Shown: positions 1 through 12,438, numbered from the stretch's first letter. The stretch is DNA of 64,000 bases from Chara braunii (GCA_003427395.1 BFEA01000121.1:3060355-3124354); one strand, 5' to 3'. Notes: generated from the letters alone by a model not told the origin. Program-made: numbers and translations.

Positions 1-1772
1 CAGTCCACAATACGAAAGCTAATCAGTTGCAATCGTAGAGATGGACCAGCCGAGGGCGTTTCTCGTTCGCTATAGCATAGGGGGTACGCGCGGTAACACG
101 CGTATCGGACCCGCACGCGACCCGACATCCTGAGGGGGCTGAAGTCCCAAGCGCGGTCCGACGTCGGTCGACTAGGACGCATCCCACACACCACGCGCAC
201 ACCACTCTAACAACCACGAAAACAGAGCATACACACACGAGCGCACAAAACGATGCGACACGAACAACGCGACAACGCTCCTAGTCCCTCGGTAGCCATC
301 CCATAACTTTCCAATGCGGAAATCGAATAGGCGTCGCACGCGAGACTTAGTATAAAAACGCGTGGGCGCAGGGCTAACTCATATCGACTTGTATAGCAAG
401 CGTACGCACGCGGTCGCAATGATGACGTACTATGAAGTGCCCATAATCGTGCGGACCTCGTTGACTTCGAGGGTCGCATTCGACACTCAAGTGTGGGCTG
501 ACACACGCCTTGAGGGTTAATCTCTCGACGCTAGACAACCGCCATGCGCGGTTGAGGATTACACACCCTCTTCTGCACCTTATGCAGAGTGGGTGGTACA
601 CATCTCCATACCTGTGGTGGTAGCAGCTCTCTCGCGGCCCTAGGGGTAGGTCCTCCCCGGACCTGGGCGAAAGTCAAGGGGTTTGACTTTGACGGCTGCC
701 ACGGACTACAACGTCCAACCATAAAAATCTCTAAAAAGCAAGGGATAAGGAAGAGGCCAACAGCTCCCCTGCCTAAGAAAAATCATAACCTCGGGGTACC
801 CTCCCCCTTTCGCGAGGCGCCCGCGGCCTATAACAACCCCAAGCATTCACGCAAGCGTGCGATTCCCTTTGATCCCATAACCTTTAGACGTTGGGGCGGC
901 GAGCGTCGCGTGCGAAGTTCTAATATAAAGTTGCGCGGTCGTAGGCCGGTCCTATACCAACCAATAATGCCAATCATACGTGGTAACCGTGGCCCCGACC
1001 TTGCGATATTGAATGGCTGAAGGAATATATCGCGAGGGGTCGCCCCTCACAATATTGAACGGTTGAATGACATGCCGTTCAGCCCTCGCGGCGCTTCCGC
1101 CCTCAGGGTTGGGTGTCCCGCGGATAGTGCAAATAGGCTCTGCGCGGGGGGAAGTCCCTCTCCTGCAGAGCCTAAGGCTTGGGATGTTCTGGACAAGGAC
1201 ATGGAATCCCGACCTAGGACCAACGTCCGACTAAGAAAACCCTCAAGGAGCAAACGGGAGAGAAGGAAGGGTCTTCCGCGTGCCTCTCAATCATAGCCCT
1301 TGGCGTACCCCCTTTGTACGGGACCCCTTAAGCCTCGCGAACACCCACCGTAAATACTCTCAAGCATACACACATAAGGGCGGTAAAGTTGCGATGATCA
1401 CTCCTCACAGGCACAGTGAGACCCCTCACAACCATATATACATGTAGGATAGCAGGGCAGTCCAATCCAAACATCCAAGCCACTGAACATACCTGCAATC
1501 ACATCAAAGAGCCAAACAAGCGTCCACACACTACACGGAGTCAACCCCAACCATTCTCTATGCTCATACCCCATCGCTTTAGCCATGCAAGCCCCAATTT
1601 TCAATCCAACCAACCTCAATTAAATACTCAGTACCTTCGTTAAATGGTCATTCAATAAAAGTCTGGGTAAAACCCTTAACAAACAATAAAATCTTCGGGG
1701 CTAAAGCCTTTTAGGTTGAGTATGGAGGATGAGTTGGAATTGAATCGTAAACCGACGAATCGGCAACCGACC

Positions 1773-1810
1773 TGTTATCAGTGATAACAGAGAGTGATCC
1801 TTGTAGGATC
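1773..1810. repeat. Pair of short hairpins in the element 1 LTR
   Basis: TGTTATC pairs with GATAACA around AGT (1773-1789), and GATCCT pairs with AGGATC around TGT (1796-1810). Both recur in the right LTR near 21327-21362. In the third copy near 37987 the first is kept with one change. Confidence 0.6.
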
Positions 1811-2059
1811 AAACTGACTCTAATCCTGATCTTGAATCAGACACCCCAAAGGACATGTAATACAAAGTAGATCAAATGCCCAAGCTAAATTATCAGCATA
1901 TGAGGGATAAACCTCCATAGCACATTCTCATTCAAAGTTACCCGCCAACTAAGTCCAAGCCTGCCTCTAAGCCAGTGCCCGAAGCAAAGGTAGACTAATG
2001 GCAGAATCTCCCCTATTCAGGTTGGATTGCCAGAAGCGCCACGTATCAAAATATAACCT

Positions 2060-2640
2060 CACTCATCTAATTCAAGAAAATTTCGGAAGCGCTTCCCATA
2101 GGAAAGGTGTCTTTTCAGAATTTATACAAGTTCAAATATCAAAAGAAGGAGTAATCTATAACTCTGGAAAGTCAAATTTTGTTTAACTCCTTGAATTAGT
2201 AGAAATTTGGGCAGCATCCCCTTTCGAAATGGAGCCTTCACAGATTTTAACCAAGTCAAATTTGAACCCAACATCCAACCTTGAGTCCAACTTAGACAAA
2301 ACTTGACCAACCCCATAGTTTTGCAAAAATTTTTGGCAGCACTCCCCCTAAAAAAGTGCTTTCCCAGAATTTATACAAAGCTAAGTTTAAAACTTGAGAC
2401 TAACTCTGACTTCCCAAAGTCCAATTTTGTCTAACTCCCTGAATTAGCAAAAATTTGGGCAGCACTCCCTTTAGAAAAGGGGACTTTCCAATTTTTTACT
2501 AAGCCATATATAACGAAAAGACAAATTGAACTTTGACAAGTCAAAATTTGTCTATCTCCTTGAATCTGTAGAAATTTCGGCAGCGCTTCCCGTAGAGAAA
2601 GTGGTTTACCAAAATTTATACAAGTCGAAGTATAACAGTG
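2060..2640. repeat. About 100-bp degenerate tandem repeat in the left element 1 LTR
   Basis: About five units share a core of the form AAATTTSGGCAGCRYTYCC, an A-rich or GAAA stretch, then TTTCCAGAATTTATACAAG. Units are separated by segments such as GTCAAATTTTGTCTAACTCC. The same block occurs at 21616-22200 in the right LTR and, shorter, at 38275-38600 in the third copy. Confidence 0.75.
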
Positions 2641-2915
2641 AGTCTCAGAAAATGCAAGAATCGATCTAAGTAAGACAAAGTCAGCCGAGAAAAATGCTGG
2701 AATTGAACTAACCCCTATCGCTCTAGCACGTGGCGAGCTTCTAAAGCAACTACCTGTTAATCTGAAACCCTGACCAAGTAGTAATCTCACTCAGCCACAT
2801 GCATGTCAACCCACCAAGGTAAGTACTCTCACCAACCCCAAACTCTTTAACAAGCAAAACTTCATGCTTCCTCTGTGAGTTACCTCTTTATACCCAACTT
2901 ACATAGGGCATAGGT

Positions 2916-3845
2916 CAGGCCACCTGAACTTACAGAGCGCGCCCAACTTAGCCAGGCCTAAAGTCAGAATACCTAAACTTATAGAGCGTTATGACTTGGC
3001 CAGGTATACACAAACAGAGGCCACAACTATTTCTCTCTTCTTTGGGCATATGACTGGACCACTCCATTCTCCCTGAACTATTTAAATAACCTAATTATAT
3101 ATATATCTCTGAGCTTAATCTTCAAAGGGGACATAAGGCTGAGCCGCTCAACTTAGAACACTGCTCAGCCTGCCCAAGTTTACCTTCAATTATATCTCTT
3201 AGTTATACCCTCTTCAATTATGACAAGCTATAGTCAGGCTACCTAAACTTATAGAGCGGCCTGACTAGCCTGTTCTTAATAATATAGTAATACAATATAG
3301 CCAATTTATATCCATTCGGTTCCAACATATGCGAGGCATTGGGTTAGACTACCTAAACTTATAGAGCGGTCTGACCCTCTGCCAAATTCGTTCCTCTCTG
3401 ATTAAGTTTGTGCGAGGCAGTGGGACAGGCTACCTAAACTTATAGAGCGGCCTGCCCCCTGCCAGAGTTATCCCCTCAGAATAAAACAGGAGAAGGACTG
3501 AACCACCTAAACTTATAGAGCAGTTCATGTCTCCTCGTTCAGAAACAAGGAAATCGAAAGAATTCCCAAATAAACAAGGCAACCCAGGGTACCTAAACTT
3601 ATAGAGTGCACTGAGCCCCTGAAAGTCAAATACAATCAACCCTCACAAGTCAGAGCAGTCAGGTCACCTAAACTTATAGAGCGTCCTGACCCTCCATGCA
3701 ATTTCATAGCACCAAATCTCCCCAAACTTATGGGGACATCCCAACCTCCAGAGCTTCAGGCCACCTAAACTTATAGAGCGGCCTGAGGCTCCATGCAACC
3801 CAAAAATAAACAAAGCACCGGGCTTCCCCGAACTTATGGGGACCT
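2916..3845. repeat. Hairpin array in the left element 1 LTR
   Basis: About ten units of an inverted repeat are spaced roughly 60-120 bp apart. The loop is nearly constant (ACCTAAACTTATAGAGC) while the flanking stems differ. Examples with perfect or near-perfect pairing: 3136-3144 with 3163-3171 (AGGCTGAGC), 3231-3239 with 3259-3267 (TAGTCAGGC), 3341-3349 with 3369-3377 (GGGTTAGAC, one G-T pair), and 3751-3762 with 3780-3791 (12 bp, one G-T pair). Short CCCC...GGGG hairpins around an AACTTAT loop occur near 3727 and 3827. Confidence 0.85.
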
Positions 3846-6800
3846 CCCTGCCTTAACGACCCCATCAATCGCCACACAACACAGCCTTCCTCCCAACCTT
3901 CCCCCAGATGCACCCTCCTTCGTTCACAATCTGCTTTCAAGCAGTCAAACAACGTCTGAAGCTGGAATTGCACATACATTCCTTTATTTCAGTCTAACTT
4001 ATGTCCTGAAAGTCAAACCAACATCAAGATACAGGACCCACACCATACGCTCAGTCAAACATAGAAAGGTGTACATATAGGGGTTATAGTTGGGTTTACA
4101 GAAGGGGTCAGGGAATTACCACTCAATTCCCTGCCTCCAGGACTCCTCCTGAGTTTCGGCAGAGCTCCCACAATTGGTGGGGCGGGCCTCCCACAGAGGC
4201 ATTGGCGGGGGTCACAGGTCGCAAGCCTGCCTGCCGCCTTCCTCTCAGTACCAAAAGACCAGACTTAGAGTAAGAAGGGCAGGAGTAGAAGTTTTCAAAC
4301 ACTCGGGATCCAAGAGAGGTACAACTCAACTCTCGGGAGAGGGTCTTCAAGTCTTCGTGCGCCGGAGGGCCCCGCAATGGCGGCCAAAACGCTGAGAAGA
4401 CGGCCGGACCAAAGCCAGAATGTAGAATAACAACCCCTGACGAAACTCCACGCTGCAGCAGCGATCCTTCTCAAGGATGGATTAGCAGCAGCAGTCCACC
4501 GAGTAGACTCAGCAGCAGTTTCCAACTATAGTACTGCCCCAACACCCCACTATTCAGTAATAACCTTGCTGCAGCTAAGCAGCAACAACTGCCGTAAAAA
4601 GTGGCAGCTTCGAATGTACGACCAGCGACTCGCTCAATAACAGCCCCACCGGTCTGACCTCCTGTAGTCCTTCAAGGAGGAAGCCGCAGCGTCGTCCCTC
4701 TTTCTTCAGGTAGGTGATGCCCCCCCCCCCCCTTTTCTCACGGTCCAATCACTCTCCTTTCACTAGCCCCTTGCTTCTCCAAACGAAGCTACCGCCATAC
4801 AGCTCCAAACTGCAGCATTCAAGCGGCGCAGCGGTCGTCAGCAGGTCCAACAAGCGTTGTTGCAACACTGCAGCTGAGGCGGCGGCCAGACTACAGCAAG
4901 AGAGATTGCAAAAGTGTTGTAGCTATGCAGCCGGCCCCCCCCTCCTTGTACTGTTGGTGGAGAGAGCGGTGCTTGGCTTGGCGGGTAAGTATTTCTTTCG
5001 TTCAGCCCATCAGGTGCGCAGTGCTCAAGCCGGCTGGTTAGGCCCTAGCCAGGCCATGATACAGCCACCAACAAGTCTCCGAGCTCCGCCACTGTTCCCT
5101 CAGTAATCCTGCCTGCGGGGCGAGCACCACACTTATCGGTGGAAAACCCGCAATCTCCCGTTCTCGGTACACGGGCTGCTGGGGTACGCGACACACAGAT
5201 TAACAGGAAGTCTCCAGACTCCCCGCTCACAGCCTCATCCCCTTTCCCTCGATAGGATGAACAACACCTCAGCCAACAGCAATCTCCAACCCCGCGGTAG
5301 GCCTCACAAGCTTTCCTTCAATGGGTTGAGCCTCGCACTGTCAACAACGAACCCCTTCTTTCGCTCCGTTCTCCTCCTCCCGATGCACAACGCGCCTGTT
5401 GACAGGCGAGCTACCAACCCCCGCGGCCAGTCCGTACCCGGCTTCCATCGACGGAATGGGCAAGGTCGGATGTATCTTCTGCTAAAACACAGAAAGATGC
5501 GTTACTCACCAGCCAAACACGCAAGAAGATAGAGGGGCGCGACTTCTATCAACGGGATGAGCAGCGTACGACTAACTAGTAAGCCTCCTAGCGTTCGGCT
5601 CACACCCTGCTCCCACTGTCGGAGGGATGAGCGAAATCGAATGAATCTTCGGCCAGACTTCGGCTCGATACATACCCACCCTCCTCGTCACCCTCCACTT
5701 ACCCGTTTTCGTACTAACTCCCTTCAAACTCCTCCGCTCGCTATTCTGACTCCCCCATTAAGCTCGCCCACGACCAAACCCTCGAGTCCACTTCTTCTCC
5801 TGCTTAAACCCGCCAAGCACCAAGCGGCTCCTCATTCCCTGCCATCGTTTTCGTCATTGCGTTGACGTCTGCCAAAACCGGCGCCCGTTTTTGGGCAGCG
5901 TTCCGTCCTCGGCATCGCGGAGCTAGCGAGGTAGACCAAAAAGAAAAGAAAATCTTCCCTTGCTTTATACGCGCCCCTCTGGCGCCGAGGCCATACTGGC
6001 CTTCTCGACACTACTCCCCACTCGGCGAACCTCTCGCGGACCCTGCCGGGGCAGTGCCCACGACTTTTCAAAAGTCTGTCCGGCCCCGGTGCCACCCCCC
6101 TCTGGTGATGTTGTGTGCGAATCTGGCCCCCCTTTTGGGGTTTGTACGTGTCGGCCTCGCGCCGGGCTATGAGGATCTTCTCCATACCACCCCAATTTTA
6201 CAGACGTCCCGAGGGACTCCCGTCCCGGCTTAGCGCCCGCCACCGGCCCTTCCAGTTCGGGCGGCCTCAGGGTCACTCTGCCCTGATGGGACTGCGTTCA
6301 AACCTCGCCCGGTTCACGACCGGGTTCAATCCTGGGTGCGTCATCAGAAAGTAGCTGGCCGGGCGAATCTCTTCGGTATCGCTTCGATTTCTAACGGATG
6401 CCCCGAAGATCAGCAACTGCTTCCCACGCACCGTGTTAGCAGGGATCTGGCCCCCTTTTTGGGTTGGTCCATCGTAGCCGCGCCCGTGTCGTGCCACGGC
6501 TCTATTATCAGCAAGTGGCCGGGCCACTCCCCTCTTCTTTTGCTCCCCCGTACCCGGTGCGGCTCGTGTCCGTGTTCATCCCCGGTCCCTCTCCTGTCAC
6601 CCTGCACAGTGGCCGGGCGGGTCTTCCCAATATCGCCTCAGATTCTCCGAATGTCCCAAGGGACACCGCCAAGGCCACATCGGCAAACGGCCCCAGGCCA
6701 GTCGGGCTGCTCGGCTTTTACCCACCAAGCGCCGTCATCTAGGCCCGGCTCCAGCTTACGCTTCATTAGGCCAAGGGTGTACCTATTACGGTTTTGCGCC

Positions 6801-7491
6801 CCCATATGGGCATATAATTTTGGTAGCAACAAAAAATTACGATAAATTAATTTTACACAAGTAGATGTGTAAACCCGCCAAGCGTGCGGTAATCGGGTGG
6901 AAACCACGGCCCCCATAACTGTAAAAGGCGAGGGGGATAGTCCTACGGGCCCATCAACCCCTCAAGCCTCGCCGCCGCGCTCCTCCGCTCCCTTTTCGCC
7001 TGCTGTTGGCATCGATCCCTACATCCGCTGCACACCAGTCCGCTACTGTAACTAATAGGGCTAAGCCCAAGCCTCTGACCAACAGGCGCGACTTCCCATA
7101 CAAGGTGGTACCGCATGGCGCCAGTGGCCAAAGTTACCGCGCTGGTCATTCTTTCAGCCCCTATTTGCACCCACGACCCTTGAATGCCCGCGCCGGCCTA
7201 CCAGCCTGTGCCCTGGCCATCCCATACGCCTATCGGTGCGCCAGTCTTACCGCCGATCGCGCTCACCGACCAAAAACCAGAAAAGAAAACAGACTTTTAT
7301 CCCCTAACCAGACCCGTAACACGGTCCGGGCCGACCGGGGCCCATCCAATCAGAAAAATCACACGCGCGCCTAAAAATTGCGCGCCCACACACCTCCTAC
7401 CAGGTCAAGGCGGACCTCGGACGCAGTCGTATCTCGCACGACTTATTCTGATCAAACCCATTATTTCTGTCACTTGCAAAAACCCGGGCGG

Positions 7492-7509
7492 ATACCCTTG
7501 TAAGGGTAT
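7492..7509. repeat. Terminal palindrome of the element 1 LTR (left copy)
   Basis: ATACCCTTGTAAGGGTAT is a perfect 8-bp inverted repeat with a 2-base centre, about 10-12 bp from the LTR edge. It is identical at 27060-27077 and at 43828-43845, although the three LTRs differ elsewhere. Confidence 0.85.
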
Positions 7510-7516
7510 TCGCGCC

Positions 7517-9549
7517 AAGTGCTTACCGGACCATATTAAGCGATGTCCCCGTCGATTCGCCAAATCAGAAGCTACAAATTCATTCACACCCCAAATGCTG
7601 ACGAGAGCAGAACCAATCCGATTAGCCGATAGACTTAGGGTTGAGGCCTCCATCAAACCGTGCCAACACAACTATATGCCGCCAGGGTTTCAACCTGGAT
7701 CCCCATTGTCCTGACACCAGGACGCCGGTGTATTACGCATCAATACTACAGCATAAGTTTCAAAGGCCCTCAAACCATCCTCTTCCCTGTTGTCCTAGAC
7801 AAACGCCGGCTCCTCGTTGGGTGTCCCAGTTAGTCTCCTTCTCGTAAGCAGAGCCATAACTTGGGACGCGGGCCTTAGATGAGACCTATGAAGGCATTTT
7901 CGTCTTCCCCCAGCAAATTTCCTCACAATCAAACAAAATATATACGTATAAGCTCACAACCTCTCTCGGCCTTTTTTGCAGTCTAGTACAGAAACGCCAA
8001 GTCTCTATCTGGGCCCACCATAGCCTGGTTGATCGGGCCAGGTCTACAACCCATAGCATTGTTATCTTAGCGGCAATACCCTCCCACTGGTTATACAACG
8101 ACAGGTATATCCCGGATAATCAATCAATCAGGGTCTCCAAAAGACTCGACTCTTATCCCGCGAAGTAATTTCCCTGGGGCGGGCAACTCCCCTTAAACTC
8201 TTAACTCGCGGGCTCGCAGCCAGGTTGTGCCGGCTAGCAGCCGTTCACTAGGGGTTGCGCCCAGGTGGCACTAAGCTTTACCGTTAGCTTGGTATTCCTT
8301 TAAATATGTCTCAGAACTAGCACAGGTAGCCAGGTGGGGCATCACAACCAGTTCACAGGCCACTGCGGGACTACCTAGGGGTCTGAAGGCATTTACCAGC
8401 CCTTCCATAGTAGGCACGACATCCCTCGCTCAACCACAAACAAACTCCCCGCTGGATCCACAAGGCCGCGACTCCTAACTTGATCAGAGCCAGCAGTCGC
8501 CCATCCTGAGGCATCTCTCGCCCTTCTCAAATATTTCAAGCAAACATGGTCCCCTCTCGTTAGACTTTATCAACACAACCAAAACTTTTCATGCCACTCA
8601 ATTTTTATCCACCTTTGCGCAGTAGAGGTGCCTTTCACAAACAATCTCACGGTCACCCCCTCTCTGTCTGTGATGAACTTTCACACGACCTCTTCCAAAA
8701 CCATGAAGGGGCCCCAATAACAATGCAATTCCCACCTTCCATAACAATAAAGGGGGTCTCAATCACCAAACAACTGAAACTGAGGGACCATCTTCTGGGC
8801 CCCCGTATGACAACATTTGGTGTGGCCAAACAACCAAATTTATGAACCTATCAATCCCGTAGGATTCTCGTAATGTTTCACAAACAGGCTGCACTCCCCC
8901 TCCTTATACTCTGCTCTCTTGTCTGCTCACAAGCAGGCCGCACGAGTATACCGGAGAGTAGACAACTTTACTATTCATGGGGTGTATCCTGTACACCCCC
9001 CACACAAAGCCAAACATACATCAGAATAAAGCCACACATGTGAGAGTAATGGTGATCGTCACAAGAGAAATCCTATAGGATCTCAACTCATGGTACACTC
9101 AGGGAGTAGAATGCCTCCCTCAAAACTCAAACACAATCACTCAACTCCAACTTTGTCCATCTGAGCCTGACTCACGACCCCACTGTACACTCGCGGAATA
9201 CACTCGGGGACACACCATCCGTTTAAAACCCAATGGGCGCCCAACCCCTGTCTCGCTCTACTGGGGAACTCATACCCAAGCCTCACTCAAAATCCAAATA
9301 GTATCTGCACCACAAAACCAAAAATAGACTGAATGGTCTCGAACCCCATTTCCTAAGCCATAGTTCATGAAAAAAACTAAGGAAAACACGATCAACTATG
9401 TATGTATAACCAAGCAGGGACTCATCCTACCACCCCTAACGTATGCACGCATCTAGGGCCCCCTTAGCCAACTCAGCATATGTACAACTCCAACCCGCCC
9501 CCTGCGTGCAAAACACTCTGGGCCTACTGACACATAGACAGACCAGCCC
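7517..9549. other. Element 1 3' non-coding region
   Basis: About 2 kb lie between the second gag-like ORF and the left LTR. I see only short chance ORFs and no recognisable protein. A minus-strand purine run (AAGGAGGGGGAG, about 8896-8909) resembles a polypurine tract but is 1.4 kb away from the LTR edge. No purine tract occurs at the actual junction at 7516. Confidence 0.5.
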
Positions 9550-12288
9550 CTACTCACGCAACTCCTCCTGGTTCTGCCTATATAACTGAGCCTTGCCCCC
9601 ATCTGGAGCTCGCTCCACTATCCTGCCTTGTCTGTCATAGAACTTGCCGTCGACCTCTGCAACCCGCCCCTCGGCCTTGTCCTCAAGGAGCTCTGGGCAG
9701 TCCACGGCTCTATGCCCTTCCTTCTTGCACCAAAAGCAGGAGGTGTCGTGCCACCAGGCAGTTTTCTTCTTTCTCCCCAAGGAACTTAATGCTGAAGGCG
9801 TCCCCATGGTCTCGGTGGTCGCCTCATGACACAACGGTACCTCCATATGGCCCTGAGGTCCGGACTCTATAGTCTCAGCAGCCTCGCCCCCTCGTATGGC
9901 TGTACTCACTGGCCCGTGGCTCGGCGCATCCAACTCTCGGGATCCCTCCTCATGAGGCCTCTCCATCGCAACCACATCCCCACATGATCATGACGGCTGA
10001 GAGCCCGCCATGGCGGCAGGCTCACTCATGACCTCCTGCCGCGGCTGCCGCCCTGAGTCAGGTCAGCCTGAGTCCATCCCTGTGGCCCAGGAGCCCAACT
10101 CCGCCCTCAACTCTCCCAGCCCCGGGGCGTATTTTGGAGTATCAAGTCTTTGAGGCCTCTCCTGTGGAGTACCTATCCCCATGGCTGCCGCCAGCTCATG
10201 CAACCTCGAGCCCCTCCTCTTCATGGACATAGCCATAAGCGACTCCTGTGCGCCACCCTCCTCCTTGGCCGAATCCAGAGGCACCTCCTCTATTGGCCCT
10301 CCTTGTCGAGGGGACTCTGCTGCCACCCCCTGGCCTGGCGAAACCCGAGCCTCTCGACCCTGGACCTTGACACTGGCTCGTTCTGCCTGACCAGCCTCCC
10401 CGGCTGCTGAAAGCCTGTCCACGACGGCTGCCATCTCCCTAAATCTCCTCTCCCACTCAACCTCTCTAGCCTGTCTCCTCGCTCTCTCTTCCGCAAGCTG
10501 GGTAGTTAGGTGCTCTACCTCCAACCTCCTGACCGTGAGCTCATCGCTGAGTAGACTATACCGCTGGAAAGACGTAACCGCCACCTCGCGCATTTTCCTA
10601 TCCACGAGATCGATCGCCATCCTAGTCGCAGAGAACCCCAAGTCCCCCATCTCCCGCAGCGCGTCCACCCCCTCGTCCGCCTGTCCTGCCTCTCGCGATC
10701 TCCGGCGGGCTGCATCCCTCTGGCTCTCGTATCTGGCCCACAACTTGTCGATCCTCTGCTCAGTCGTCTTGGGCTCGACCGGCGGCGTCGGTTTTATCCC
10801 TGCCGCCTCCATCTCAGCCTGCCTCGCGTGTATTTCATCCAGACGGGCTCGCACTCTGGCGGACTTCTCTTCGCGGGTTTCCCTTGGGGCTCTCTCCACT
10901 CGCGGCCCCTGGCCTTCTGGAGTTGGCGCCTCGGCCCTCACCCTCTCGCTCGCGCATGGCAATGCTGGCAATGACTCCACTGGAGCAGGTCCCCCGATAA
11001 CTGGGCTCTCGGTCGCATGTGTGGCCAATGGCAAGTCAAGGAGTACCTCCATCCTCGCTCTCTCACACGCTCCCTGATCCTCCATCTCAGCCTCCTGCTC
11101 GGGTATAGTGGCGGTCTCAGGGGAAAGCTCTAGGACCTCCTCACTATCCGGCTCAGGAACCTCCTCTGGCCAGGACTGCTGCGCTGGCTCTGGGGCTGGG
11201 GTGCATGGAGGGGTATCGTCTCCGACCGTGATCACCTCCTCAACCTGAGGTCGTACCGGGTCCAGCTGCTCGGCTGCCATCTCAGGACCCTGCGGCTCCT
11301 CTCGGTCTCGCATATCCGTCTCCGTCTCGAGGTCCAGAGGCTCCTCTAATGGTACATAGCGCGCCGACTCAGTTGAGCCCTCCCCCAACCGGTAGGCTTC
11401 CCATCGAGACACGTCAAGGTGAGTCGCTAAGGTCCGGAATGGCGTCTCCCCTGGTATGTCCGGCTCCTGCCCCAATGGCGACGGTGAAGGCGGCCTCAGC
11501 TCCTCGCTCGTAATCCGCCGAAACTCAACTGCCCGGAGACCACAAGCAGGGAACGACTCCTCTTTCGGTGCGGGCCCCACGGGCTCATCCTCTCGCTGTG
11601 CTGGGGCCCTCCTCCTCTCTCTGGCCAGCTCCGTCTCTTTCAGCGCCTGTTCCCTTGGCCTCTTGCTTCGCCTTCGCCTCACAACCCTGGGCTCGGGCCT
11701 CTCACGCTATGGCCGTCCAAATACCTTCCCGAGCTGAGCCTGGCAGTCCTTCCAGTCTCGCGCCCTCTCTCGGACCTGTCTGGCCACTGGCCTTTCCGCC
11801 CCCCTAGTCCAAATAAGTAGGGCCTGCATCCAGTCCTCCTGCGTTATCTCCTGACTCAGCATATAATGCTCGTATGCGGGAATAAACTCCTCCGCATTCC
11901 CCTCCTCCAATCGAATGGGCATGCCATCACGTCCTCTAGGGGAAGCTCTCAACCTCTGCATCCCGGCCTCCACGTCTGTCCAGGTCAAGACCTCCTCGCA
12001 TATCTGAGCCACCGGCTCCTCAAACCGCCCTATCCCCCTCAAATGGTGGATCCTCTCTGCCACCGACCACCCTCTCTGTGCCCCATGATCCCGATACACG
12101 TCCAGGAAGAGCTCTATGTTGTCATCATCGAACTCCGGCGTAGGCTCTCTCCTAGGCGGCCCGTGCTGCTCGCCTCTCCCGGATATCCTCTGGGGGCCCT
12201 GCCGTGGCCGTGCATCCCTCCCGCCCCTCTGCATGGCTGCCTTCGAAAAGTCAGACCTGCACAACAGGCGAGAGACAGCAACAGGCAC
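9550..12288 (-). pseudogene. Second gag-like ORF downstream of pol in element 1
   Basis: One frame of 912 codons begins about 150 bp after the integrase stop and is interrupted by TAG at 11707, TGA at 10063 and TGA near 9985. Residues 60-190 look like a capsid domain (FDDDNIELFLDVYRDHG, GWSVAERIHHLRGI, LLIWTRGAERPVARQV). A long acidic, Pro-rich middle follows, then a Glu/Arg-rich coiled coil at about codons 470-680 (RRLEVEHLTTQLAEERARR and neighbours). A canonical knuckle CFWCKKEGHRAVDC lies near codon 851, followed by GKFYDRQGR. The capsid segment resembles element 2 gag (FDGANITEFLIDYENLA, WTEEEKIDHL) more than gag1. I infer a complete extra Gag, possibly captured from another lineage. It could instead be a diverged 3' accessory protein. 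Confidence 0.75.
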
Positions 12289-12438
12289 ACAGCAGGGTCA
12301 ACAATTGAACGTATCACTCTAGGAAGGTCCCACATACATCCCACACCCATCCACCCTAATCATCCATCTACCTAATCAGCCAAACTGCGTAACATCTGGG
12401 CAAGACTCTATTACTACGACAATCTCGTGGTCCCTTAC

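Larger units (their letters stand above)
1..7516 (-). repeat. Element 1 left LTR (3' LTR in element sense), partial
   Basis: This stretch aligns from its first base with 19556 onward and stops matching after CGCGCC at 7516. The right LTR continues with GACA and then ends. The left copy therefore lacks the last four bases (TGTC at the element-sense start), and there is no polypurine tract next to it. Inside it are a 100-bp repeat block, a hairpin array and GC-rich sequence full of chance ORFs. The outer end (245 bp) falls before the window. Confidence 0.85.

Noticed and set aside
2916-3845. CRISPR-like array of a repeated 17-19 base motif with variable segments between
   Set aside because: The repeats are hairpin loops with variable stems, spacing is irregular (about 60-120 bp), the segments between are related to each other, and the setting is an LTR in a eukaryotic genome with no cas genes.
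4714-5532. Two plus-strand ORFs in the left LTR matching a longer one in the right LTR
   Set aside because: The match only reflects recent LTR identity. The frame is antisense to the element, is broken in the left copy and shows no domain.
6290-6340. B-box-like GGTTCAATCC in the element 1 LTR
   Set aside because: The flanking T-arm does not pair well in either LTR copy and no A box lies at the right distance, so it is not a tRNA or a SINE head.
7640-7740. tRNA-like stretch on the minus strand (stem GTCCT/AGGAC and a GTTTCAACC-like arm)
   Set aside because: The anticodon loop would be six bases, the A box is missing and no acceptor stem pairs.
8893-8918. Purine tract on the minus strand followed by TG as an alternative left LTR edge
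   Set aside because: The sequence after it does not match the right LTR, which ends at 27088 and aligns only up to 7516 on the left.
10535-11077. 180-codon plus-strand ORF opposite gag2
   Set aside because: It is a shadow of the GC-rich gag2 coding frame, which has the coiled coil and knuckle on the other strand.
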